A DNA stretch of 64,000 bases from Winogradskyella sp. (GTDB lineage: Bacteria > Bacteroidota > Bacteroidia > Flavobacteriales > Flavobacteriaceae). Position 1 is the stretch's first letter. Each line of letters starts with the position of its first letter. Both the position numbers and the translations under genes were made by a program. The notes under the pieces are model-generated. The model was not told the origin of the DNA and made no database searches. It worked only from the letters and a program-made list of their open reading frames with translations. Shown here piece after piece: positions 27,186 to 37,303 of the stretch. Location: the NCBI RefSeq assembly GCF_003712105.1, contig NZ_RHLG01000001.1, positions 920,889 through 984,888 of the forward strand, given 5' to 3'.

Positions 27186-28598
27186 ATGATAAAAAACACC
27201 GAAAATCCTTACTACAATTTGTTTTTAAAGCAAAAAAACAATCAATTGAAAGTAGCTAAAGCATCTAGAAATCAAAGAGTTAAAAAATTGAATGCACTTC
27301 AACGAGCAATAGAAATTACCTACAGAAACAATATAAAAGAGGCATTAAAGAAAGATTTAGGGAAACCATCCATTGAGTCTGAAATGACCGAAGTATATCA
27401 GATTATTGGCGAAATCAAGCATGCTAAAGCCAATTTACACAAGTGGAGGAGAGACAAAAAAGTGAAAACACCACTTTCTATGTTAGGTGCTTCGTCGTAC
27501 ATTAAATATGAGCCTAAAGGCGTTTGTTTAATTATATCCCCATGGAATTTTCCTTTTAACCTTACTTTTGGGCCATTAGTATCTGCAATAGCTGCTGGTA
27601 ATACGGCAATTATTAAACCTTCAGAAATGACACCAAATTCTTCTGCATTGATGAAACAGATTGTTGCTTCTGTTTTTGATGAAGATGAAGTTGCACTAGT
27701 TGAAGGAGAAATAGAAACATCTACTCAATTACTAAAACTACCATTTAATCATATATTCTTTACAGGATCTCCTATGGTAGGAAAGATTGTGATGAAGGCT
27801 GCATCTGAACATTTGTCTTCCGTTACGCTAGAACTTGGTGGAAAATCACCAACGATTATTGACGAAACCGCTAATTTAAAAACTGCTGCTAAAAAGATTA
27901 TGTGGGGCAAGTTTATGAACTGTGGGCAAATATGTGTATCACCAGATTATGTTTTAATCGATAAAAGTGTAAAAGAAAAATTTATATCAGAGTGCAAAGG
28001 CTGGTTGGATAAATACTATGATAAAGACCCAAAACAATCAGATGCGTATGGACGGATAGTAACTTCGAAGCATTTTAACCGATTAGCTAATCATTTAGAA
28101 GATGCTAAACTTAAAAATGCAACAATTCATTATGGAGCAGAAACTGATGAAAGCACTAAGTATATTTCGCCAACATTAATTTCTGATTTAAAAGATGATG
28201 CTTCTCTATTACACGAGGAAATTTTTGGTCCTATTTTACCAATAGTATCTTACGATACACTAGAAAATGCTATAGCATATATTAATAGTAAGGAAAGACC
28301 ATTAGCACTTTACGTCTATAGTAAAAGCAGAACAAATACTAATAAAGTTATTTCCAATACGAGAGCTGGTAGTACATGTATCAATAATAATGTCATACAG
28401 TATGCTAATCACCATTTACCATTTGGTGGTATTAATAATAGCGGGATAGGTAAATCTCATGGATATTATGGTTTTAAAGCATTTAGTAACGAACGCTCAG
28501 TTGTTAAGCAAAACACCTATGGAATTACTGAATTGCTTTTTCCTCCATATACAAACCTAAAAGAGAAATTAGCAAAGTTAACCGTAAAATGGTTTTAG
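27186..28598 (+). CDS. Aldehyde dehydrogenase (class 3-like)
   Basis: This 470-residue NAD(P)-dependent aldehyde dehydrogenase has the cofactor motif ISPWNFPFNL, catalytic Glu216 in LELGGKSP and nucleophile Cys250 in GQICVSPDY. Its length and C-terminal LPFGGINNSGIGKSHG fit the ALDH3-like group, which often oxidises fatty or aromatic aldehydes and can be membrane-bound; the substrate is unknown. An upstream in-frame TTG at 27123 would add a Cys/Ser-rich stretch unlike the family, so the ATG at 27186 is chosen. Its 3' end overlaps the convergent glycosylasparaginase gene by 4 bp. Confidence 0.92.
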   Translation: MIKNTENPYYNLFLKQKNNQLKVAKASRNQRVKKLNALQRAIEITYRNNIKEALKKDLGKPSIESEMTEVYQIIGEIKHAKANLHKWRRDKKVKTPLSMLGASSYIKYEPKGVCLIISPWNFPFNLTFGPLVSAIAAGNTAIIKPSEMTPNSSALMKQIVASVFDEDEVALVEGEIETSTQLLKLPFNHIFFTGSPMVGKIVMKAASEHLSSVTLELGGKSPTIIDETANLKTAAKKIMWGKFMNCGQICVSPDYVLIDKSVKEKFISECKGWLDKYYDKDPKQSDAYGRIVTSKHFNRLANHLEDAKLKNATIHYGAETDESTKYISPTLISDLKDDASLLHEEIFGPILPIVSYDTLENAIAYINSKERPLALYVYSKSRTNTNKVISNTRAGSTCINNNVIQYANHHLPFGGINNSGIGKSHGYYGFKAFSNERSVVKQNTYGITELLFPPYTNLKEKLAKLTVKWF

Positions 28599-29602
28599 GG
28601 TTTATTGTAAAAATCTGATTTTATATTTTCGTTTTTCCCATTTTGATATTTCATCATTGAAAATCCTTCATGAATACAATAACTTCCTGTTTCTCCATAT
28701 TTGTTTATAGCAATATAGGCAACCTGAAAGTTCTTATACTTGTCATTCTTTGTAGTAATACGATGTATGGCTTCTTCACAAGCTTCTTGCGGCGATTTAC
28801 CTTGGCGCATTAATTCTACGATTAAAAAGCTTCCAACAGTTTTTAAAACTTCTTCACCCATTCCAGTAGCAACAGCCGCACCAATAGCATTGTCAACAAA
28901 TAATCCTGAGCCTATTATTGCCGAATCGCCAATACGGCCTTTCATTTTATATGCTAATCCAGACGTAGAGCAAACACCTGCAATATCTCCATCTTTATCA
29001 ATACAAAGCATACCAATAGTATCATGATTTTCAATATTAATTATGGGTTTGTACTCAGAGGTTTCTTTCCATTTTTCTAAAGCTTCTTTCGAAGCCTCTG
29101 TAAGTAGATTTTCTTTTTTAAACCCTTGACTATAGCCAAACTCTTCAGCACCTTTACCGGCAAGCATAACATGAGGTGTTTCTTTCATAACTTTACAAGC
29201 TAAAGCCGCCACATTGGTTATATTTTCTACAGCTAAGACTGCTCCATAATTTCCATTAGAATCCATTACACAAGCGTCAAGTGTAACATTACCATCTCGA
29301 TCTGGTGCTCCACCTTTACCTACAGTTGTATTCTTAATATTCTCTTCTTCAACAGCAACGCCTTCAATCGCCGCGTCTAAAGCTTTTTTATTTTTAGATA
29401 AAGCTTCACCTGCCGCAGCATTTGCATCTACAAATCCCCAAGTACATATTGCAATTGGAAATTTTGATTTATCAACAGACTTAGGAGTAATAACAACATC
29501 AGGTTTATTTTCACTTGAACTGTTGCATGCAGATATGGCTGCTCCACTTGCAACAGCGATTCCTGTAATCGAAGTGTTTTTGATGAATTTTCTTCTATCC
29601 AT
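28595..29602 (-). CDS. Glycosylasparaginase (N4-GlcNAc-asparaginase), Tat lipoprotein
   Basis: This 335-residue N-terminal-nucleophile hydrolase cleaves the bond between GlcNAc and asparagine. The autocleavage and nucleophile site is T195 in NHDTIGM, the signature of the flavobacterial/human aspartylglucosaminidase group. GRIGDSAIIGSGLFVDN and GAAVATGMGEE provide substrate-binding residues. The N-terminus has a twin-arginine motif (MDRRKFIKNT) and a lipobox (ISAC, Cys26), so it is exported folded and lipid-anchored. It is the last gene of the operon with the FHS transporter (3 bp gap) and GH92, which supports a role in finishing N-glycan breakdown. Confidence 0.92.
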   Translation of the reverse strand: MDRRKFIKNTSITGIAVASGAAISACNSSSENKPDVVITPKSVDKSKFPIAICTWGFVDANAAAGEALSKNKKALDAAIEGVAVEEENIKNTTVGKGGAPDRDGNVTLDACVMDSNGNYGAVLAVENITNVAALACKVMKETPHVMLAGKGAEEFGYSQGFKKENLLTEASKEALEKWKETSEYKPIINIENHDTIGMLCIDKDGDIAGVCSTSGLAYKMKGRIGDSAIIGSGLFVDNAIGAAVATGMGEEVLKTVGSFLIVELMRQGKSPQEACEEAIHRITTKNDKYKNFQVAYIAINKYGETGSYCIHEGFSMMKYQNGKNENIKSDFYNKP

Positions 29603-29605
29603 AAC

Positions 29606-31282
29606 TTAATAAGTTACACCTTGTTTATCTAAAACTGTTTTTGTTCTGAATGCATAGAACAATAAATATCCAAAACATGCAACGGCAATCCAATATGAAG
29701 ATTGAATACTAAAGATATCCGCGATTTTTCCTTGTAATGGCGGAATAATAGCACCACCTAAAATCATCATAATTAAAAATGCTGAACCTTGCGATGTGTA
29801 TTTTCCTAAACCGGCAATACTTAATGTAAAAATACATGGCCACATGATTGAGCAAAATAAACCACCTGATAAGAATGCAAATAAGGCTAAGTTACCAGAA
29901 GTAAATAAACCAATTAGCATACCCAAAACACCTAATATGCTGAAAATTTTCAAGGTTCTAACAGGATTGTCTTTAGCCAAAAAGAAACCAATGATTTGCA
30001 CGGCAACACAAATGGCAAAAAACAATATCTCATTAGAAGAGAAGCTTTTTCCACCAGCTCTATTTGCAATTAATATCACTGCCAACGCAACATATGGAAC
30101 ACTAATGAGTAATGCCTTTTTTAATCCTTTACTCGGATTAAAAACTGTAATGGCTCCAACCCAACGGCCAATCATTAAACCACCCCAATACAATGAGATA
30201 AATGGCGCAATACCAGCATCATTTAAAACTGGTAATCCAAGCGGGTTAAGATTAGTCACTTTATCAGCAACAGTTTTTAATAATTCGCCTAAATTACTTT
30301 GTATAGTTACTTCCACGCCTACATAGGTAAATATGGCAAGCATACCTAAAACCAATTGGGGATACTTCATAGCGCCCCAACCTTTTTCGTTTTTTGAGGC
30401 ACTATTATTTGCTATAAATACTGAAACTATGACTGCAGCTAAAGCCACAAATAATAAAATTAGTCGCGTATTTTCTATACCTTCAGTAGCTTCAGTTGTT
30501 CCTGAATACGTACTAAATATGTATCCAAAACATGCAACAATCACCAAGGTTAAAAGCACTAATAGATTTCTTGCCTTATTAGCAGGTTCAAAATCTGTGT
30601 CAGATTTTAATGCAGGTAATTTTTTTGAAAAATGAAATAAAGCGGCAGCAACTAAAAACAATGCACCTACGCCTAGATACAGCAATTGTACAGTGCTTAA
30701 TGTAATTTCATTGTTCTTAATCATTCTTACCAATTCTTCCGGACTTACTGCTGCAGTACCAAACAGTACTAATGCAACTACTATTGGCCCTATGGTAGTA
30801 CCAAAAGAATTAATTCCTCCAGCTAAATTCAAACGATGCGAACCGGTTTCGGGTTTACCTAAAGCAATTGCAAACGGATTAGCACCTGTTTGCTGTAATG
30901 AAAAGCCTAGGCCAACAATAAACAATGCAATCAACACAAAATAAAACACAGCTGTTTGTCCTTGTTCAGCTCCTGCGGTCGCAGGATACATTATAAAAGC
31001 ACCAATGGCAGATAGTAATAAACCGTAAATAATGACTTTTTTATATCCCCAAGTATTTACAATATCCTTTTTGATAGAACTGGAGATGATAAATAGCAAT
31101 AGAGCACCGAGATAATAAGCACCATAAAATGCAAAATCAACCAATTGCGATTGAAATTGATCTATATTAAAATAGGTTTTACAGAAAGGTATAAACACAC
31201 CATTTGATGCAGCGATAAAGCCCCAAAAGAAAAACACGGTGACCAAGGTCGTTAATGCAGATTTGTTGTTTTGGTTACTCAT
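29606..31282 (-). CDS. FHS-type sugar:proton symporter (MFS)
   Basis: This 558-residue membrane protein matches the fucose/GlcNAc/glucose symporter group of the [22 protein letters not shown] at the start, [15 protein letters not shown] near 128 and [19 protein letters not shown] near 148. It is longer than usual because an extra segment (about 236-300) adds two predicted transmembrane helices between the two halves. It lies between GH92 and glycosylasparaginase with 20 and 3 bp gaps, so mannose or GlcNAc is a reasonable substrate. The actual sugar cannot be read from the sequence. Confidence 0.88.
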   Translation of the reverse strand: MSNQNNKSALTTLVTVFFFWGFIAASNGVFIPFCKTYFNIDQFQSQLVDFAFYGAYYLGALLLFIISSSIKKDIVNTWGYKKVIIYGLLLSAIGAFIMYPATAGAEQGQTAVFYFVLIALFIVGLGFSLQQTGANPFAIALGKPETGSHRLNLAGGINSFGTTIGPIVVALVLFGTAAVSPEELVRMIKNNEITLSTVQLLYLGVGALFLVAAALFHFSKKLPALKSDTDFEPANKARNLLVLLTLVIVACFGYIFSTYSGTTEATEGIENTRLILLFVALAAVIVSVFIANNSASKNEKGWGAMKYPQLVLGMLAIFTYVGVEVTIQSNLGELLKTVADKVTNLNPLGLPVLNDAGIAPFISLYWGGLMIGRWVGAITVFNPSKGLKKALLISVPYVALAVILIANRAGGKSFSSNEILFFAICVAVQIIGFFLAKDNPVRTLKIFSILGVLGMLIGLFTSGNLALFAFLSGGLFCSIMWPCIFTLSIAGLGKYTSQGSAFLIMMILGGAIIPPLQGKIADIFSIQSSYWIAVACFGYLLFYAFRTKTVLDKQGVTY

Positions 31283-31302
31283 AATTAGTTATTATTAGTT
31301 TT

Positions 31303-34227
31303 TTATTTTATCGAAATTTCATCTACAAAAATCCAAGTTTTACCATCCATAGGATACCCAATATGCCATTCCGGTAAATCACCAAGCTTCTTCGCAATAA
31401 CTCTAACATATCTCGCATTTTTTCCTTCAAGTTTAGCATGTACTTCCTCAATTGTAATATTGTAATTCTTATCAGAGGTATTTAGCTTGGTTTTGGCAAT
31501 TGATTGGAATTTTATTCCATCTTTTGAAATTAAGTACTCGACTTCAGTAGGATGAAAAATCCAAGCACCTTGATCTCTTAGGAAGTTTGTTGTTATAGAC
31601 TGAATAAATTTTTCTGAACCTAAATCCACAGTAGCTATCAAATCTGTATTCCAATACCCTTGCCAGCTACCTGTTCTATAATTTTTTGTACTTCTAATAC
31701 CATCTATTAAAGCATCATTACCGCCTGCAGAATATTGATTGGCATATTCACTTTCAAGTTTAATACTTAAGTTAGGGTCGATTTTATAAAAAGGTGTTTC
31801 TAGTACAGGACTTTTTAAGTCGCCTTTTTCTGAATAGAGTTTTACTTTAGTGTCTTCAGACAAGGTAAAAGGCTTTTGATAAAGCTTAAACTCTTCTTCG
31901 TTTAAGGCATAGTAAATTTTGGCATTGTCTTCAGATGTGTTTAAAACTACTTCAGTTGAACCTCTAAACGTAATATCGCCTTTTTCAATATAAGGTGATG
32001 GCAGAATAATATGGTCTGTAATTTCCGTTTTTGGTGCATTACGTTCTTCAGAACCCCAAACTGCTGGATTATCTGTCATTGAAAATTCGAGACTTCCGCC
32101 GTTTACAATATCTTCATGCTTTATATAAGTAACATCCAAGCTTTTTCCATTTAACTTAACAGATTCTACATACTTATTTGCATCGCTCAAATTGTTAGCT
32201 GATATAGTAAACCACTCACCATTTTCTAAATTAATGGTTGCTTTGTTCATTAAAGGTGTTCCAATAATATAGTCATTACTTCCTGGTGTTACGGGATAAA
32301 ATCCCATGGCGCTTAACACATACCATGCACTCATCTGCCCACAATCTTCATTTCCAGACACACCATCTGGGTCATTCTTATATAACTGAGTTAATATCTG
32401 ATGAACTTTCTCTTGTGTTTTATGAGGCTTGTTCACAAAATTATAGAGATACGCCATGTGATGGCTTGGTTCATTGCCATGTGCATATTGCCCAATAAGT
32501 CCAGTAATATCTGCTTGATTACGACCCGATGTTTCTGTTTTTGCAGTAAATAATTCATCAAGTTGAGCTTCAAGTTTGTCTTTGCCGCCTAACAAATCTA
32601 TGAAACCAGAAATATCTTGAGGCACATAAAAACTATATTGCCAAGAGTTGGCTTCAGTGTAATTAAAATTTACTTCATAAGGGTCGAACGGTGCAAACCA
32701 TGTGTTTCTAAAGCGTCCGCGCATAAATTTGCTCTCAGGGTCAAAAACATTTTTATAATACTGAGCGCGCTGAATATAAGTTTTATAATCATTTTCCTTA
32801 CCCATGGCTTTTGCCATTTGTGCAATAGTCCAATCATCATAGGCGTATTCAAGAGTTTTTGAAACCGATTCACTTTCTTCATCAACAGGAATAAAGCCAT
32901 ATTTTTTATAAGCCTCTAAACCAAATTTGTCTCTGGTAGCAGAGTGTTTCATGGCTTGCAGAGCTTTTTCAGTATCATAGTCATTAATGCCTTTAAGATA
33001 AGCATCGGCAATTACAGGTACCGCATGATAACCAATCATACAATCCGTATAGTTTGCTGATAAATCCCACATTGGCATAATGCCACCTTCATCGTATTTA
33101 GCTAGAAACGTTTTAATAAAGTCATTGGTTTTTTCTTGCTCAATAATGGTATATAAAGGATGTGCTGCTCTATAGGTATCCCAAAGTGAAAACACTGTGT
33201 AATAATCAAAATCTGCATTATGAATTTCTAAATCCATGCCACGATAGCGTCCATCAACATCTTGATAACGATTAGGTGCAATCATTGTGTGATATAATGC
33301 AGTGTAGAAGTTGGTCTTTTTATCTAAGTCATCACTTTCAATGACAATTTTTTCAAGTTGAGTTTCCCAATAGTCTTGCGCTTCTTTTTTTATGGTTTCA
33401 AAATCTTTAGAACCTATTTCAGCTTCCAAATTTTTCTTAGCGCCTTCAATATCCACAGCCGAGATTCCAACTTTAATATATACTGGATCATTGTTTGGAT
33501 TAATGAACGCATATGCGGCGATAGATTCCCTATTTTTTTGAACCGGTTTTCCAAAACTACCACTTAAAGAGTGCGACGATTTTATGTAGAAAAATAGTTT
33601 TTGATTTTTTGCCCAAGCTTCAGAATGACGATGACCCACAATTTCGGTATCTGAAATCATAGAAATATTTCCACTTAATAATTTATCACGATGATTTAAA
33701 TCGAGAATTAAAACTTGATTTTCTGAAGAAGGAAATTCGTACTTATGAATTCCACTTCGCTTTGAAACAGTTAATTCTACATCTATTTCTGTAGAATCTA
33801 AATGTACTTTGTAATAACCAGGCTTTGCAGTTTCATTATCATGAGAAAAATGCGCACGATAACCAGCTTTGCCATCAGCGCCATTATTAAAAATTTGCCT
33901 ATTAGTTGGCATTAGAAGCACATCCCCATAATCACTAATACCAGTACCGCTTAAATGCGTATGTGAAAATCCATAAATATACTCGTCAGTGTAATGATAA
34001 CCTGAGCAGCCGTCCCAACCTTCAAGTCGTGTGTCTGGGCTTAGTTGCATCATACCATAGGGTAATGTTGCACCAGGATATGTATGGCCATGACCACCAG
34101 TACCAATAAATGTATTGACATAATTAATTAGCGGCTGATCTTTTTTTGCTACTGCGATATCTGCAGAATCCTTACAGCTCGAAAATAAAATTATCAGGAT
34201 TAAAATTGAGGCGAATCTATGGTTCAT
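31303..34227 (-). CDS. GH92 alpha-mannosidase lipoprotein with C-terminal binding module
   Basis: This 974-residue lipoprotein (lipobox FSSC near residue 20) belongs to glycoside hydrolase family 92. Family blocks are NTFIGTGGHGHTYPGATLPY, GWDGCSGYHY, FSHTHLSGTG and, downstream, EDCGQMSAWYVLSAMGFYPV with the acidic catalytic region. GH92 enzymes are calcium-dependent exo-alpha-mannosidases acting on N-glycans and fungal mannans. After the catalytic part come a chitobiase-like beta domain (about 735-805) and an F5/8-type-C-like module (about 820-974). An in-frame TTG one codon upstream was rejected in favour of the ATG. It heads the leftward operon, 40 bp from the divergent GH20 gene. Confidence 0.95.
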   Translation of the reverse strand: MNHRFASILILIILFSSCKDSADIAVAKKDQPLINYVNTFIGTGGHGHTYPGATLPYGMMQLSPDTRLEGWDGCSGYHYTDEYIYGFSHTHLSGTGISDYGDVLLMPTNRQIFNNGADGKAGYRAHFSHDNETAKPGYYKVHLDSTEIDVELTVSKRSGIHKYEFPSSENQVLILDLNHRDKLLSGNISMISDTEIVGHRHSEAWAKNQKLFFYIKSSHSLSGSFGKPVQKNRESIAAYAFINPNNDPVYIKVGISAVDIEGAKKNLEAEIGSKDFETIKKEAQDYWETQLEKIVIESDDLDKKTNFYTALYHTMIAPNRYQDVDGRYRGMDLEIHNADFDYYTVFSLWDTYRAAHPLYTIIEQEKTNDFIKTFLAKYDEGGIMPMWDLSANYTDCMIGYHAVPVIADAYLKGINDYDTEKALQAMKHSATRDKFGLEAYKKYGFIPVDEESESVSKTLEYAYDDWTIAQMAKAMGKENDYKTYIQRAQYYKNVFDPESKFMRGRFRNTWFAPFDPYEVNFNYTEANSWQYSFYVPQDISGFIDLLGGKDKLEAQLDELFTAKTETSGRNQADITGLIGQYAHGNEPSHHMAYLYNFVNKPHKTQEKVHQILTQLYKNDPDGVSGNEDCGQMSAWYVLSAMGFYPVTPGSNDYIIGTPLMNKATINLENGEWFTISANNLSDANKYVESVKLNGKSLDVTYIKHEDIVNGGSLEFSMTDNPAVWGSEERNAPKTEITDHIILPSPYIEKGDITFRGSTEVVLNTSEDNAKIYYALNEEEFKLYQKPFTLSEDTKVKLYSEKGDLKSPVLETPFYKIDPNLSIKLESEYANQYSAGGNDALIDGIRSTKNYRTGSWQGYWNTDLIATVDLGSEKFIQSITTNFLRDQGAWIFHPTEVEYLISKDGIKFQSIAKTKLNTSDKNYNITIEEVHAKLEGKNARYVRVIAKKLGDLPEWHIGYPMDGKTWIFVDEISIK

Positions 34228-34267
34228 CAAAAATGATTACTAATTTTAATGCATCTAATATACTAAA

Positions 34268-36550
34268 ATGCGTCACAAGAACTTCGCGGCTTTTTGTCTT
34301 TTTGTTTACTTATGTTTTAATTGTTCTAGTCCAAAACCACTGGACAATCAGATATTAATTATTCCAAAACCTTCGGAACAAACTGTAAAACCCGTCCAAT
34401 TCATTTTAAAAGATATTTATGCGGTGAGTGCAGAGAACGACCTCGCAGATGCCTCAGTTTATTTTATGAACCAAATAGACAATGTAATCGATATTAAATT
34501 AGATCCTCAAAATAAGCGAAAAGTAGAGTTTATTGAGAATCTAGATATTGAAGACGAAGGCTATTACTTAGATGTGTCAAAAAACAGTATCTCTATCGAG
34601 GCAAAAGATTCTAGAGGAGCATTTTATGCCGTTCAAAGTCTACTTCAATTATTTCCTGATAATGCAGGTGAAAATAACGAAATAGTAATTCCTTGTGTTA
34701 GTATAAAAGATTCACCTCAATTCAAATATAGAGGCATGCATCTTGATGTAGGTAGGCATATGTATTCTGTAGATTTTATAAAAAAATACATTGATGCCTT
34801 AGCAATGCTAAAACTAAATACGTTTCATTGGCATTTAACTGAAGACCAAGGTTGGCGAATAGAAATTAAAAAGTACCCAAAGCTCCAAGAGATTGCAGCT
34901 TTTAGAGATGAAACCTTAGTTGGGCATTACAGTGACCAACCTCATCAGTTCGATGGTAAACGTTACGGAGGCTATTATACACAAGAAGAGATTAAAGCTA
35001 TAGTAGCTTATGCTGAAGAGCGATACGTAACCATTATTCCAGAGATTGAAATGCCAGGGCATAGTCAGGCTGCGATAGCAGCTTATCCTGAATTTGGTTG
35101 TAGCGGCGAGCAAGTTGAAGTTGCTAAAAAATGGGGGGTTTTTGAAGAAGTCTATTGCCCAAGTGAAAAGACCTTTAAATTTTTAGAAGATGTCATTGAT
35201 GAGGTGGTTGAATTATTTCCAAGCAAGTATATTCATATTGGTGGCGATGAAGCTCCAAAAACACGATGGAAAAACTGTAGTCATTGTCAAGAGCTAATAA
35301 GACAAAATGAATTAAAAGACGAACACGGTTTGCAAAGCTATTTTATTAGACGCATGGAAAAATATATCAACTCTAAAGGCCGGCAAATTATTGGTTGGGA
35401 TGAAATTCTTGAAGGTGGTTTGGCACCAAATGCTACAGTAATGTCATGGCGAGGCACAAGTGGCGCTGTTGAAGCTGCAAAAGCTGGCCATAATGTGGTT
35501 ATGACACCAACATCACATTGCTATTTTGATTACTACCAATCTGAAAATGAAGACGAACCATTAGCAATTGGTGGATTTTTGCCATTAGAAAAAGTATATA
35601 ATTTTAATCCTATCCCTGAAGAATTAAATGAATCGGAATCTAAATATGTTCTAGGTGCGCAAGGTAATATTTGGACAGAATATATGCCTACAGAAGATCA
35701 GGTTGAGTATATGGCTTTTCCGAGAATGCTGGCCATGAGCGAAGTAGTTTGGACTAATCCTGAACATAAAAATTATGAAGATTTTGTCTCGAGAGTTGAG
35801 CATTTTCATAAACGCTTGGATGCATTAGATATTAACTACGCGAATCATTTGTACGAAATTGAAGGTGCTTCGACAAGCTCAGCAACCGAAACTACGTTTG
35901 AACTAACAACGCCATCCAAAGGCAAGCAAATTAGGTACACTTTAGATGGAACTGTTCCGAATTTAGAGTCTAATATTTATAATAAGAGCATACCAATCAC
36001 AGAAAGTGTCACTATAAAAGCCGCAGTTTTTGATGATGAAAAACAATTGGGTAGTATGTTTTCTCAAGACATTAACTACCATAAAGCGGTAGGTGCAAAA
36101 ATCACAATTGATAAAAACCCTCATAAAGCCTATCAAGGTAGTGGAGCAGAAGGCCTGATTAATGGTATTAACGGAAGCGATAAGCGATTTGGTGATAAAG
36201 AGTGGTTAGGCTTTTGGGGAGAAGATATTTTTGTTGAAATTAATTTTAAAAAACCAGTTGATTTAACTACGATTAAAATGCGTTTTTATAATGGTCAAGG
36301 CCAATGGATTTATGCACCTAAGAGTATTGCTGTGACATGGTACTATTTAGATAGGGCACCAACTATGTATCAATCTATTGAACCAAATGGATTGATAACC
36401 AATGTTAGTGCAGATTTCGGAATGGGTGAGGAAATTAAAGATGTAAAAAAAATCATCATTAGGGTAGAAAACTACGGAATTATTCCTGAAGGCAAACAAG
36501 GAGCAGGCAACAAAGCTTGGACCTTTATTGATGAAATCATTGTGAATTAA
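34268..36550 (+). CDS. GH20 beta-N-acetylhexosaminidase lipoprotein
   Basis: This 760-residue lipoprotein (signal ending YLCFNC) has the GH20 N-terminal domain (about 30-155) and the catalytic barrel (RGMHLDVGRHMYSVDFIKKY onward). The catalytic pair is D327-E328 in HIGGDEAPKTRW, and the substrate tryptophan motif is NIWTEYM. The enzyme releases terminal GlcNAc or GalNAc by substrate-assisted catalysis. A chitobiase-type beta domain and an F5/8-C-like module follow (from about 540), the same order as in the divergent GH92. It starts the rightward operon GH20-cutC-GH2. Confidence 0.95.
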   Translation: MRHKNFAAFCLFVYLCFNCSSPKPLDNQILIIPKPSEQTVKPVQFILKDIYAVSAENDLADASVYFMNQIDNVIDIKLDPQNKRKVEFIENLDIEDEGYYLDVSKNSISIEAKDSRGAFYAVQSLLQLFPDNAGENNEIVIPCVSIKDSPQFKYRGMHLDVGRHMYSVDFIKKYIDALAMLKLNTFHWHLTEDQGWRIEIKKYPKLQEIAAFRDETLVGHYSDQPHQFDGKRYGGYYTQEEIKAIVAYAEERYVTIIPEIEMPGHSQAAIAAYPEFGCSGEQVEVAKKWGVFEEVYCPSEKTFKFLEDVIDEVVELFPSKYIHIGGDEAPKTRWKNCSHCQELIRQNELKDEHGLQSYFIRRMEKYINSKGRQIIGWDEILEGGLAPNATVMSWRGTSGAVEAAKAGHNVVMTPTSHCYFDYYQSENEDEPLAIGGFLPLEKVYNFNPIPEELNESESKYVLGAQGNIWTEYMPTEDQVEYMAFPRMLAMSEVVWTNPEHKNYEDFVSRVEHFHKRLDALDINYANHLYEIEGASTSSATETTFELTTPSKGKQIRYTLDGTVPNLESNIYNKSIPITESVTIKAAVFDDEKQLGSMFSQDINYHKAVGAKITIDKNPHKAYQGSGAEGLINGINGSDKRFGDKEWLGFWGEDIFVEINFKKPVDLTTIKMRFYNGQGQWIYAPKSIAVTWYYLDRAPTMYQSIEPNGLITNVSADFGMGEEIKDVKKIIIRVENYGIIPEGKQGAGNKAWTFIDEIIVN

Positions 36551-36562
36551 TTTGTAATGTCA

Positions 36563-36601
36563 CTTCGAGTGAAATTGCTGAAGCAATTTTGTATCGAGAA
36601 G
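36563..36601. repeat. Palindromic intergenic element between GH20 and cutC
   Basis: CTTCGA and TCGAGAAG form outer arms around a perfect inner hairpin (AAATTGCT / AGCAATTT). It resembles the CTTCGA...TCGAGAAG type of dispersed element found in flavobacteria and shares its end motif with the copies near 45.77 and 45.88 kb. Translating through it would add an unnatural N-terminus to CutC. Confidence 0.6.
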
Positions 36602-36613
36602 CCATATAGAAAA

Positions 36614-37303
36614 ATGAAACTAGAAGTCTGTACCAATTCATACCAATCCGCAAAAAATGCTCAAGAAGCAGGCGCACACCGTATTGAATTATGCCAAGAG
36701 TTATCAGTTGGTGGCATTACGCCATCTTTTGGTCTCATGCAACACGTTTTAAATATTCTTAACATTGACGTATTTGTATTAGTGCGCCCGCGTAGTGGTA
36801 ATTTTGTGTATTCGGATGAGGAGTTCGAAATCATGAAAACCAATATTCAAAAGTGTAAAGATTTGGGATGTCATGGCATTGTTTCAGGAGTTTTAAAAGC
36901 AGACAGAACTATAGATGTTCAGCGAACAAAAGCGTTGGTTAATTTGTCTAAACCACTACCATTTACTTTTCATCGGGCTTTTGACGAAGTCGTAAACCCT
37001 AAAGAAGCAATAGAACAACTGATTGCATTAGGTGTAGAACGAGTTTTAACCTCAGGACAAGAAAAAACAGCCGAAAATGGTTTAGCCTTATTGAATGCGC
37101 TGAACACAATTGCTAATGATAGAATAGTCATTTTAGCTGGCGGCGGAATCAATGCAGAAAATACATCAAAGTTTAAGTCAATCGGATTAAAAGAAATTCA
37201 TGCTTCGGCGTCACGAGTAATTCATCAAGAAGAATCCTTGTTTTCTATACCGCAAACAGTTTCAGATGTAGATAAAATTAAAGCCATTCTCAATGCGATA
37301 TAG
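36614..37303 (+). CDS. cutC: CutC-family protein
   Basis: This 229-residue TIM-barrel protein matches CutC: KLEVCTNSYQSAKNAQEAGAHRIELC at the start (shown as MKLEVCTNSYQSA then AGAHRIELC), PSFGLMQHV, LVRPRSGNFVYSDEE and FHRAFDEV. CutC was first linked to copper homeostasis, but that role is weakly supported, and in Bacteroidota it often sits in glycan loci. The ATG at 36614 is chosen because an in-frame start at 36557 reads through a palindromic repeat. It overlaps the beta-mannosidase gene by 11 bp, which implies coupling. Confidence 0.9.
   Translation: MKLEVCTNSYQSAKNAQEAGAHRIELCQELSVGGITPSFGLMQHVLNILNIDVFVLVRPRSGNFVYSDEEFEIMKTNIQKCKDLGCHGIVSGVLKADRTIDVQRTKALVNLSKPLPFTFHRAFDEVVNPKEAIEQLIALGVERVLTSGQEKTAENGLALLNALNTIANDRIVILAGGGINAENTSKFKSIGLKEIHASASRVIHQEESLFSIPQTVSDVDKIKAILNAI

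Noticed and set aside
29796-30326. A 176-residue Lys/Pro-rich frame on the plus strand within the transporter gene
   Set aside because: It is the shadow of hydrophobic codons of the transporter on the other strand.
36557-36613. N-terminal extension of CutC from an upstream in-frame ATG
   Set aside because: It would translate a palindromic repeat, while the family N-terminus begins exactly at the ATG at 36614.
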